Positions 45,401-55,417 of a stretch of DNA of 64,000 nt are shown piece after piece; position 1 is the stretch's first letter; each line of letters opens with the position of its first letter. Origin of the DNA: Mycoplasma todarodis. Its GTDB lineage: Bacteria; Bacillota_I; Bacilli_A; Mycoplasmatales; Metamycoplasmataceae. The notes under the pieces are model-generated. The model worked only from the letters and a program-made list of their open reading frames with translations, was not told the origin of the DNA and ran no database searches. The translations under genes and the position numbers were made by a program. The stretch covers positions 1 to 64,000 of the forward strand of contig NZ_PSZP01000002.1 of assembly GCF_004335995.1 (NCBI RefSeq), given 5' to 3'.

Positions 45401-46097
45401 AGCAGAAGAGATAATTAATACTTCTAAAGAAGAATCCTTTGTTAATGTTGGTGGTGTTCTACATAAAGACAACGCTACCTTAAGAGCACAACATGTTTTA
45501 AAAATTATGCAAGAGATACAACCAATTTGAGTAGCTCAGCTACCAACGCTAATTGATAATAAAATGAATAAGCCGCATTATGAGAATGCAAAATACTCAA
45601 TGCCAATCTCAAAAGCCATCAAACTTTATAATAAACAAAATGACAAAAATCTAGTTTCTCACAATAGGTATTTAATGATAGATCCGAATAATGAAAGGGA
45701 TGCATCAGGTAAAGTTAAAAAAATGACGCTTAAAGAAGCACAAAGTAGATTTGTTAAAATGTTCGATGATCAATTTATTGAACATAAACAAGTTTCATTG
45801 CAAGAATCTATGAGTGATAAGTCATTCGATGAATTGTCAAATGGATTTATAAAGAAAGAAATCTATGAAGCGAAATCCAATAGTGGAAAAGTGGAAGTAT
45901 TTCTAGATATTAATGATGCAATTGATTGACTAATAAGTGTATCTAATTATTCTAAAATACCTGCAAAAGGTAAGAAAAGTATTTTTATATACAAAGATAG
46001 AGAATTCTTATCTTTAACAGAATTCATTGAATTTATACTAAAAAATCAATCAAAATTGAAGGGAGATAAATATGAAGCGCAACAAATTTACAACTAA
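42495..46097 (+). CDS. Giant lipoprotein (1200 aa) of the ABC operon
   Basis: 1200 aa, open only with TGA as Trp (more than ten sites). Ribosome site GGTAGAG. Signal with lipobox IISC, Cys26. Short repeats of one pattern, aromatic-x-G/K-x-x-F followed by a helix, occur at YTFEGKKFSNKKDLIEYA near 34, FFYKGDFYKNDIDVAKVWL near 915, and FIYKDREFLSLTEFIEFI near the C-terminus. A hydrophobic, Gly-rich stretch occurs around 815-850 (FTAGPWGMVASVIIDVALEI), unlike the rest, possibly membrane-inserting. The 3' end overlaps the next gene by 26 nt. No homology recognised. Confidence 0.88.
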
Positions 46098-48348
46098 GAA
46101 AAGTAAGAAGGTATTCACTTTCTTATCATTGATGGGGATGAGCGTAGTCCCAATTATAGCAGCGACATCTTTGGCAGCACCTGTAGCAGAACAAAATGCT
46201 CATCAAAAAATATTATTTGACGGTCATTTATTTGATGATTATGAACAAGCTTTAAATTACTTCATTTCTCAAAAAACTGGAATAATAAACAAAGAACTTA
46301 AATATGGTGATGTGAGTCGAGCTATGGTTAATCTGAATACTGGTGAATTAAACGGAGAACAATTAGGGACCGTTGGTAAAGATAATGCATCCGTTGTTTA
46401 TAAAACTGCATTCGGAAGAGGGGAAAGGGTATATGGTAAGGCATTGCGGTCATATGTTAATCCAATATTCACTCAAGCGAGATTTACTTATCCTGGAACA
46501 GATAAAACATTTGTTAAAAGAGAAGATGCACAAGCAGAATTAGATTCTAACGTATATTCTGATCATGTATTTTACTACAAAATAGTTAATAATCTTTTCG
46601 AAAAGAAATTAAACCAAAAGAATATCACAGCTGTAAATGCTTTATTTAACAAAGGGGAAATCCTTTTAAATCCTTTTAATAAGTCCCAAATAAATGAACT
46701 TAAAAAGTACTTAACTCAAAGTGAGATTATTAATAAAATGGGTGAAGTATTCGCAAATAAATGAACTACCAATAAAAAAACTGATGAGAATAATGGGTTT
46801 AACATAGGGATATATGCAAGAAAAAATAAGGAAGCCAATTTTGAAGAATTTACTTATACTGAAAATAACGACATAAGTAAAGAAATATACAATAAAATAG
46901 AAAAAGATTACAACACTAATATGGGAAGTGCTAAAAATACCGAATTCAGCGTTAATCATGATTTTATTACGAACTCAGATGATGGGTTTTGAACTAGTTG
47001 GGATGTAGATCATACCAACTTCGATTTCTCATTCACAGATGTTAAAAAGAGTAATCGCTCAATAGATGATCATGGTGAAACTAGCGAAGAAAAAAAAGTT
47101 TCTTTCAATAAAGAAGATGCAAACCATTCTTTTGATGGGTCGGGATTACACTTGAAAATGAAATATAAACAAGATGGGGACGATGAAAATACCACCTTGG
47201 ATATAAGTGGTGTCAAAAGAGAAGAAAGTAAATATAATTCTAAAAATGATAAACAACTTCTAAGAATGCCTTTTATGCCTCAAGGATTCGAAGAAAAAAT
47301 AGAGGCATCGCATAAATCAAGATTTAATTGAAAAAGTGAAATAAGTAATTTATCAGTTGAATCTGTCTCAGGTAAATGAGATCATGAAAATTTCCATGGT
47401 CACGGCGCAGGTATAATGACTCACCATAAAAGGCATACCTTTCAAATGAAGAAGGTAAATCTTTCTTACGACATAACTAAAGTGTACAAAGATAAAAATA
47501 TTGATATTTCCAAAAAAACAAACTCATTAAATTATTTAACGCAAAGTTACGGACAAACAAACATTAAACAAGTTATCAAATATAATGGGATACCTCTTTT
47601 TGAAATAAATAAAAACGAAAATGGAGAATATACACTTAAGAATATTTCCAATGAAAAAGAATATCATTCTGGAAAAATTATAAAAGCTTCAAATGAAAGT
47701 GTTTGAACAAAATATTCTCAAAAAACAACAATTGAAAATGCTTTTTCAGAATTCAATAAGATAAAGGTCAATAATAAAATTAATTCTAATGATGTCTCTT
47801 TATTGAACATGGGAGATGGTCAAAATAAGAAAAATGATAACCAAGAGAAAGTTTCAATTGGTTTATATTGAGGTGGTAAGTTCTTTTATAGTAAGAAACA
47901 ATACTTTTCATATATTATATCCGATGAGGTTAATGTGATAGATGCTAAGCTAAGTGGTTCGATTATTCAAGAGGGTGATATCGCATTTACTGAAGGTCAA
48001 TTAGATAATCAAGAAAAAAAGAATAAACCTATTGTTACTTCTGTTTTTGTGATGTTTTCTATCGATGGGAAACCATTGATCGACGATGAATCTATTATTG
48101 ATAATTCTAGGTATGACTCAATTCAACTGATGAATAGAAATATGGAATACAATAAAGATAGAACAACAATTGATAGAGAACATATTTTTGTTCAAAAACC
48201 CGGAGGGAAATGGAAGATAGTTTCTAATGAAATACATTCTATTTACTCTGTAAAATTAAAAACCAAGAAATATTTTGCAACATATCAAAATGTTAGAGAT
48301 TATTTATTGGATTTCATTAAAATTAACTCAAATAAAGTTAATGTTTAA
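46072..48348 (+). CDS. Exported protein (758 aa) of the ABC operon
   Basis: 758 aa with TGA as Trp. ATG 46072 after GGGAGAT. Signal peptide without lipobox: basic start, hydrophobic core to about 33, then SLAAPVAEQ, suggesting signal peptidase I cleavage or N-terminal anchoring. First mature residues ILFDGHLFDDYEQALNYF repeat the module that starts the giant lipoprotein. Rich in Ser, Asn and Lys with beta-type repeats. No membrane anchor at the end. Fourth gene of the ABC operon; a secreted or surface partner of the 1200-aa lipoprotein is the best guess. Confidence 0.85.
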
Positions 48349-48426
48349 TTTAAAGTTAAAACAATGCAATAATAAATTTACTCTTGAATATTGTTATAAT
48401 TTATAAATAAAATACATGGAGGTATT

Positions 48427-49116
48427 ATGAAAAAGATGAAGAAGATTGTTATGGGTACATTGGGGGCTTGTGCAGTTATCGCAACACCAATAGCTACAGT
48501 TATTTCTTGTGGCTCTTCAGACAAAAGTGAATATGTAACTTCAAAGACTTTAAATGAGTTTAGCACAGTTATAAATAAGGCTTCTGTTGAGAAAGATGGA
48601 TGAGGTCAAAAAGGTAAGGAATACAGAATTGATAAAAAAGGTGAAAATGGCGAAAGAAACTACATTTTAACTGACAAATTTGTTGATTATTTAGTGGAAA
48701 GATTGAATCATTCTCATTTAACTGAAGAATATAAAGTTGTGCATCTTGATTTAAGATACTTTGGTTTAGATGGTCTGGGAGATTATTTTTGAAGTAAATT
48801 GAAGGATGTCGAAGTAAATAAAACTGAATATAATTTCAAAGAAGAAAAAATGTATGGTTCTTCAGGAATCATATTAAACGTAATGCACAATCCATTTGTT
48901 GACAAGATTAATAGATGAAATCTTGAGGAAAGTGAAAAGATAAGAAGAGACATACAACAAATTAAAGCATTAAAGGTTTTCATTCATAAAAAAGATGACT
49001 CTCGTTCTGAACGAAGCACTAATCATCTTATTTATTTTTTCACCGAGGAACAAGGACGGAAAAGTGATAAAGTTTGAACACTTGGGTCGAAATTAGCAAA
49101 GACAATTTTTGAATAG
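48427..49116 (+). CDS. Lipoprotein, unknown function
   Basis: 229 aa with TGA as Trp. Start after GGAGGT. Signal with lipobox VISC, Cys28. Mature part acidic/basic, with YFGLDGLGDYFWSKL near 115. It has its own promoter region (TATAAT at about 48395) and is separated from the ABC operon. No family recognised. A weak terminator follows. Confidence 0.88.
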
Positions 49117-49160
49117 AAAGGCGTTTAAGCGTCTTTTTTTTGCAATCTTTTTTTGCAATC
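49117..49160 (+). terminator. Terminator and short T-rich tandem repeat
   Basis: GGCGTTTAAGCGTC hairpin with T8; then TTGCAATCTTTTTTT occurs twice in tandem. 49161-49270 is an empty promoter stretch. Confidence 0.55.
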
Positions 49161-49270
49161 TTTTTTTCAAAGAGATGGTGGGTAAAGTTTGGCAGCTGTC
49201 AACATCAAGTAATTTGTACATTATAGAATTTAGATAAATTTGAAGGATTTTTCAGGAGTATAATTTAAGT

Positions 49271-49966
49271 GTGAGAATAATTAAAAAATACATTGAAGGA
49301 TGGAAAGTTAAGTTATTCATTTTCTTAGCTGCATTTTCATTATTCTTAATTTCAATTGGTTATTTAGTTACTGATTTAAAAGGATCTAATAATAGGGTTT
49401 GATTTTGATTGCAAATAAGCTCCGCAATCATCACTGTGTTTGATTTTGTATGCGTAATTGTGTTCTTCGCTAATAAGTTGCTTAAAATACGCAATAACAA
49501 AAGGTTGGAGGAGAACTTCAAGAAAGAAACACATAAATATTTCAAGAATAAACTATTCTACTTTGGATATTGATTCTTCGCTATAACATTTATATTTCTT
49601 ATCTCTTTATACTTTATGTTTTCAGCATATGATAAATCATTGCTTAGAACGGTTCAAAATACATTAAAAGAATATCCAAGTATTTTTGTGCAAACAATCC
49701 TTATATTTCTTTTGATATCTATTGATTGATTATTTTCATTCGGTATTTCTAAAAAGATAAAGTCGCATTTGAATATGCTTAATGTATTAACTAATATACT
49801 AATAATATTGGCATTCCTTATATTCAATACATATAGAGTATTAAGCGCCTTCATTGATAAGTCTGTATTTAGTTTTACCGTATTAATAATTGAATTTGCA
49901 ATACTTTCATTTGTTGGTTTCTGAAGTAAAATAAGGAAGAAAAAACCAAAAGCAAAGAAAGAATAA
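49271..49966 (+). CDS. Membrane protein with about six helices
   Basis: 231 aa with TGA as Trp (eight Trp codons, six of them TGA). Start GTG 49271 (TCAGGAG ribosome site 14 nt upstream). Hydrophobic segments at about 12-33, 45-68, 95-118, 140-160, 172-192 and 200-218; basic loop RNNKRLEENFKKE after the second and a basic C-terminus KIRKKKPKAKKE. No family recognised. Confidence 0.8.
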
Positions 49967-49979
49967 AATAGCTTGAGTA

Positions 49980-50340
49980 ACTCTAATAATTGAAAATAAG
50001 AATGATTATTAATTAGAACTATTGGAGATAAAAAGATAAGTAAAAGAGTTAGTTTTTGTTACTTAAATTCAAATCCATAAAAAACTTATTTTAATTAATT
50101 TATCCAAAGCGAATAAAACTATAATGAATATTTTTAAAATGTTATTGAATATTCAACAATAAATAAAGACAAGCTCTCTATTTTTAAAATCGCCTAAATT
50201 TGTTCTTTCTTTTTTAATAAGCGCACTACTCACTCACACTTATAAAGTATTGAAGCTATTATTTAGTTTATAAAATTCTTTGCACATCCACCTCAGTCCC
50301 ATAAGCGGAAAGTTATTAAGTTTTAAATTAAAATATATAT
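49980..50340 (+). repeat. Dispersed repeat copy F and decayed flank
   Basis: 49985-50120 parallels copy C (ATTATTAATTAGAACT, GATAAAAAGATAAGTA, TTTTTGTTACTT, GCGAATAAAACTATAATGAA). 50121-50340 is AT-rich without a gene. A terminator identical in type to that after copy C follows at 50341. Confidence 0.5.
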
Positions 50341-50371
50341 AAAACAATATCTTGATGGGTATTGTTTGGTT
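50341..50371. terminator. Terminator, same hairpin as 25846-25872
   Basis: AAACAATATC/GGGTATTGTTT with flanking A and T. Confidence 0.75.
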
Positions 50372-50430
50372 CGCTAACTTCAGTATTGAATCAAGTGATA
50401 AAGTACCTAATGGAATTACAATACTCATAA

Positions 50431-50685
50431 ATGCAAAAGGATGGTGGTTTAGGACCTTTCTTTTTACAATTAAGATATGTAAAAAATCCTGGAAGTGTAT
50501 TTATGCCGCTTAAAATCAATAACCAAACTATCAATGATGAACAAACTTTGTCATTGTTGTATCATCGGATGGGTACTCAATTGCCTAGATTTTCTTACAA
50601 TAAAAAATGTTTGGTTTGGAAATGATGTTGTAAAATTATTTCATGAAAATACAAGAATATATTATGGAATACAATGAAATTATAA
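50431..50685 (+). other. Short ORF ahead of the RecD-like helicase, probably a gene remnant
   Basis: 84 codons with TGA as Trp. The first ~60 residues look like real protein (MQKDGGLGPFFLQLRYVKNP and DEQTLSLLYHRMGTQLPRFS); the rest is Trp/Cys-rich and unlikely, as if a frameshift lies at the A6 tract around 50602. No ribosome site. It overlaps the helicase start by 43 nt. No family recognised. Confidence 0.35.
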
Positions 50686-52997
50686 ATTGCATGCAAAAGA
50701 AGAAGTTTGAAAATATCTCTATGGAACGAGGCAATTATTTTTTTATAGCAAGGAAGATGATTGAAGCTATGTTCAAAGAATATCGCGAAAAGGAAGGGAT
50801 AAAGTTTAAGAAGATAACAAAATTTTTGGAAAAGTCAAACCTCAGAAAACAAAAATTTAATTGGATGAAATTAAACAACATTTGTCATGATCAAGAAGAT
50901 GAAGAAGTTATTATTAATATACACAACCACAACCATGCCTTAGTAAGTTTGGCTGATTTTCTTGGTTATAAGTTAAAGCAAACACAGTCAAATGAAATCT
51001 TCAAAAACTTGGAATGACAATATAAAGCGGAAAAAAAGAATGAATACCCAGCCTTAATAGAAAGGAAGCAAGATGGATATTATATAGTTTCTCATAGGGA
51101 TCGTGGGTATGAACAAAAAAATAAATATATGATAATATCAGATATCGAACTATCAGTTGGAATTCACTATAAAATATCTACCAAGATAGAAGAATTATTT
51201 GTCAATGGAGAACCAACTAATATAATCCTGGAAAAAATAACGGACGCTGAAGCCTTGCCGTTGAAAAATACTTACATCGAACCCAATTTATTAGAAGTTA
51301 TAAATAAAATAGTTCAAAAGCACCATATGTCTCCCTTGGACTTTGTAATTGCTTTCCCGGATTCGAGCTATTCTGAAGAATTAAGAGGTATATTTATTAA
51401 AGACACTAGAAATTCCTTCCTTTGAAATATAGTTTGTTTGAAGTATTTTGATAAAGTGGTGATTAATGATAATTACAAATTAAGTCCATTAAATTTTGAA
51501 TTTTGAACAAAAAATCCTAGAGGGAAAGGTATTTCGTTATTTGAGAAAAAGAAATTAAAAGAAATATTATTAAAAGATAAAACAACTAGAAATTTTACTA
51601 GGATCAAAAACGCTGAATTTGAGCAAGAATTAAAAAAACGAGGTAAATACCTTAAAGAGGGAAAATTTGACATTAATGAATTTCCTGATAATTATAAATT
51701 TTCTCCTAATTATCCTGAGAAAAAAGTTGTTGAATACAAAGGATATATTACACTTCAAGAAATCGCGAATTTAATCAAACTATTTGAAAAAACAATGCAA
51801 AATGATGAAATTGAATTTAAAATAGATAAAAAGATTATTTACTGAGATAAAAAAAGAGTCCCAAATAAAGAGCAACTAGCATCAATCAATAATGCATTAA
51901 GAAACTCCCGGACATTAATAATTGGTCCTGCGGGGACAGGTAAGACAAAAACGGCAGCAACTATAATAAACTCATTTATAAGCGCAAAAGAAACTTATAT
52001 GTTTTTGGCACCGACACACAAAGCTAAGTCCGTAGTTGAAGAGATGGGTATTAATGATATTGAGCAAATTGCAAACGAAACAATTCAAAAAGTTATCCAC
52101 AATCCTCACCTTTTAGAATTTAAGGAGAATGTAATTATTGATGAGATAAGTATGGTTAATGATAATGATTGAATTGGTATTCTTGACATAATCAAGGATA
52201 AAAAAAGAATTATATTAATGGGAGACTCTAAACAACTGCCACCTTTGCATTCCATTGGTATCACTAAATTATTTGATGAATTGGAATTTATGGATGAAAT
52301 CAAGAATGAACTAATTACAAATATGAGACAAGAAAAACAAGAAGATAGAAAAGAGGTGGATAGTCTAAGGGGCAATCATGGATTTATTCATCCTGAAAAC
52401 TATTTTGAGGATTATTATGATTTTAAGGATGCTTTAAGAATAGTGAAAGAATATGAGAAAAATGAATTTAAAATTATAACTCCGTTAAACTCGGGTCTGT
52501 TTGGGACAAAAGCTTTAAATTTATTTTTGGGAAATACAATCAAGGATATTAAACCTGGAGATAAATTCATGATAAGCGAAACGATAAAAGGTATTAAATT
52601 TCTCTTCCAAAATTTAGAGTTAAAGGTGGAAAAATTTTCTAATGGAATCATTACCTTTGCAAAAAGATTTAAGCAAAACGTGCTTTTTGAGGGCCAAAAA
52701 GAAAATTTCTTTTTCTTAAATAACAAATTACATTATAAAATTGGCAAAGAAGAAGATATGCCCTTCATAGGTTCAAAAGTTATAACGGTGCATGCATCTC
52801 AAGGTAGCACTTATGACAATGTTTTACTTGTTTTACCTCCAAATTATGAAATTTCTCAAGAAATGCTATATACTGCATCAACTCGTTTTAAGAAAAAATT
52901 TAAAATATTAGTTTGTAAAGATTTTAATATTGATAAGTATTCTGAGTCAACAAGTAAAACCCCAATAGAAAACTCTAAAAAACAAACCAATATATAA
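50643..52997 (+). CDS. RecD-like SF1B DNA helicase
   Basis: 784 aa with TGA as Trp. N-terminal ~400 residues unassigned. Motor: Walker A GPAGTGKTKT around 429, LAPTHKAKSV (Ia), IIDEISMV (II), GDSKQLPP (III), ITPLNSGLFGTKALN, and VHASQGSTYDNVLLVLP (V) with YTASTRFKK (VI), the RecD/TraI set. Stand-alone RecD-like helicases unwind 5'-3'. It lacks the N-terminal SH3/HhH layout of RecD2 as far as I can see, so it may be a defence or mobile-element helicase. No ribosome site before ATG 50643. Confidence 0.85.
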
Positions 52998-53016
52998 TTA
53001 AACTAGAGCTTAATTG

Positions 53017-53045
53017 AAAAATGACTTATTGGTCATTTTTTTTAA
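53017..53045 (+). terminator. Terminator of the RecD-like helicase gene
   Basis: AAAATGAC/GTCATTTT hairpin followed by T8. Confidence 0.88.
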
Positions 53046-53064
53046 ACATTGATAAAATTATTTT

Positions 53065-53766
53065 ATGGATATATTAGTTAAAGCAGGGTTAAAAAATGAA
53101 TATGAAATTAAAGATAGGAAATTTTCAAAAGAAATATATAACTCTTTTGGATTTGAGAAATACAATGGTGAATACACGCAAGTGATGATGGATATGTTTG
53201 GCGATTTTTGAAAAATGACAAGAAAAATAAAAGATTCATTTGATATTGATTTGCGCACGGAAGTCATCATGGAAATCTTTTGAACTTTAAGGCACTTGGC
53301 ATCACAACTTCAATCAATAGAAAGTCTAACCTTATCTCTACCTGTGTTTAGACTTTTCATGGACAACATTGTGAGATATTATGCTTTTGAAAATAACAAG
53401 GACTTTAATGAAGAAGAAGTAAAAAACTTTGATAAAAAGAAAAACAAAAGACTTCAAAAAGTATGCAAGTACAATGAATTATTTTCTGAAAAAATAATGA
53501 ATGAATACCATGCTTCAGGAGCAGAAAATCATTTCGGTTCTCTTTTCAATAGGAATATGGGTTATGAACAAACAAAAGTGAGAAATTTAAATACGCTCAA
53601 TTCCTTCAAGGTGATCTTGCAAGAAACAATAAGCATAATGGCCGATATTATTGTAAGAATTGCAAAAGATATAGGGAGAGAACAACTAGCTTTATTTGAG
53701 CACATCTCACTTATATATTTTAGGATGGGGTGCAGAATCATGGAAATGGAGGTGGGATATGTATAG
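53065..53766 (+). CDS. Helical protein of unknown function, gene 1 of a pair
   Basis: 233 aa with TGA as Trp. All-alpha; EIFWTLRHLASQLQSIESLT and RLFMDNIVRYYAFENN precede a KYNELFSEKIMNEYHASG segment that resembles DUF5677-type sequences (tentative). A promoter-like TAAAAT lies before the ATG, with no ribosome site. Its end overlaps the next gene by 8 nt, so both are expressed together. Confidence 0.72.
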
Positions 53767-54388
53767 TGGGATGGAAGTTAATTTTGCAAAGATTCCATAT
53801 ACAAGAATGCTTAGCGAAGCTATTGAAGATGTTGTAGAATATAATCTTTTTTGAATATTTTGAAGAACAGGAGCATGGTTAACCGTTCCGAAACAAAAAC
53901 GTATAGTTGATTCCCTTTTGGCAATAGAGGTTAAAAAACTGATTGAATATTTTTCATTGATAGTAATGTTAGAAAAAGATAAAAATAGTTACGAAGAAAA
54001 GGTTTCTGTATCATACAACAATCTTTTGTATACAATGAAACAAAAAGTGGTGAATCAAATCGGAACAACAGAAGGAGCAATGGTTATAGAAGAATACTTA
54101 GAGAAAACAGAAAATAAAAAAATAGAGTATAAACCATTAGGGTTAAATAAAATGGTCGAAAAATATGCAAAAAAATATAGGGATTTATATGAAAAATTGA
54201 ACTACATACAACATCATTCTTTAATCCCTTCCGCTCAAACTGCATATATTAAAGAAGAAATATTTTCCAAAACAAAAATTATGATGCATGAAGTTCACGA
54301 AATTACCAAAAGACTATATATTAAAGATGAAAGTAAATCAAAGAGTTTTGATGAACTGTTCAAAATCATTACAAAATATACGGGTTAA
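53759..54388 (+). CDS. Helical protein of unknown function, gene 2 of a pair
   Basis: 209 aa with TGA as Trp. Start 53759 after GGAGGTGGG, inside the previous gene. All-alpha; EYNLFWIFWRTGAWL near residue 28 is hydrophobic, and YRDLYEKLNYIQHHSLIPSA near 145 echoes the Y..L......H.S pattern of gene 1, so the two may be distant relatives. No signal peptide. Function unknown; a two-component accessory system is possible. Confidence 0.72.
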
Positions 54389-54699
54389 CTTGTTCATTGT
54401 CTTTTTCTTTGTTTCATGCTTTATAAAAATCTCTCGGTGGAAGCACACCTGATAAAGAACGCAAGAAGAAACAAAATGAATAATGAATAAAGAAAAATAG
54501 ACCATCAATCAAAGATATTGAAAGAATATTTTTATAATGCGATAAAAATACCATTAGACATGGTGTTTTTTATTTATGAAAATAATTCAAGGGAAGGTGA
54601 ATATTTTTTATGCTAAAAAAGTTTTTTGAAGACATGGTGCATAGGTCTGTATCAAATTATCAGCTATCAAATTCATAGATACTATATAATTAATTCATT
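54389..54699. other. Spacer with a terminator and a possible 22-codon ORF
   Basis: Terminator AATACCAT/ATGGTGTT with T6 at 54546-54575. ATG 54611 opens 22 codons with only a weak GGGAAGG upstream. Nothing else is seen. Confidence 0.5.
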
Positions 54700-55182
54700 A
54701 TGTTAGAAACTTTAAAAGCAAAACACAAATTAAACAAATGATTTTACTTTATACCCATTATAGGAACGATCATATATTCAGTTATGTTTGAGTTTGCTCT
54801 CAACACAATTATATTCGATGGTAAAAAGCAATTTAAAATAGTTAAAAAGTATAAGTCAATATTTGGATTAATATCATTCCTTATAGCTATCGCATTTCTT
54901 GCTACATTCTTTTCATTAAGAAATAAACATGGTTACGGCGCTTACCCTTGATTCTTTTGAGTTGGTTTAGGATTTGGTTTATCCCAAAACTTAGCACCTA
55001 TAATTCCTTGATTTTTATACAAAAAAGGAATTGAGTCATTTGAAAATAAACACCCTGATGGAATTGTTACTATTAAAACAGATGATTCAGAAGAAGGTAA
55101 AATAATCAAAGAAATAAAAATAGTTAAAGAAATAGAAATTAGAGAAGAAGTAGAAATAAAAAAAGAAAAAATCGAACAATAA
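54700..55182 (+). CDS. Small membrane protein with charged cytoplasmic tail
   Basis: 160 aa with TGA as Trp. Three membrane segments (about 14-32, 50-70, 76-100). The tail after residue 115 is highly charged (EEVEIKKEKIEQ end). No ribosome site and no family; a hairpin terminator follows at once. Confidence 0.75.
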
Positions 55183-55185
55183 TAA

Positions 55186-55210
55186 AAGATACCTCTCGGT
55201 ATTTTTTTAT
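55186..55210 (+). terminator. Terminator after the small membrane protein gene
   Basis: GATACC-TCTC-GGTATT with T-run. 55211-55417 holds no gene. Confidence 0.85.
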
Positions 55211-55417
55211 TTCCCAATCATTCGTGGCCGAGCAATTATTTTTTATTCTAAATTGTAAAAAACCCTAAAACAGTGACTTATTCTTGAAATTTTATTGTTT
55301 TTAACATTGTTCGCAACAACACTGAAAAATGATAAATACTATAATTTACAACGTTAATTAAAAAGAAAAATAACATACGAATAAAAGTTTATGAATAACT
55401 TTACAAGGGGAGAAAAA

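Noticed and set aside
39435-48348. Immunoglobulin-degrading MIB-MIP type surface system
   Set aside because: No serine protease triad or known MIB/MIP signature seen, and there are no F1-like ATPase genes nearby; the operon is ABC-type.
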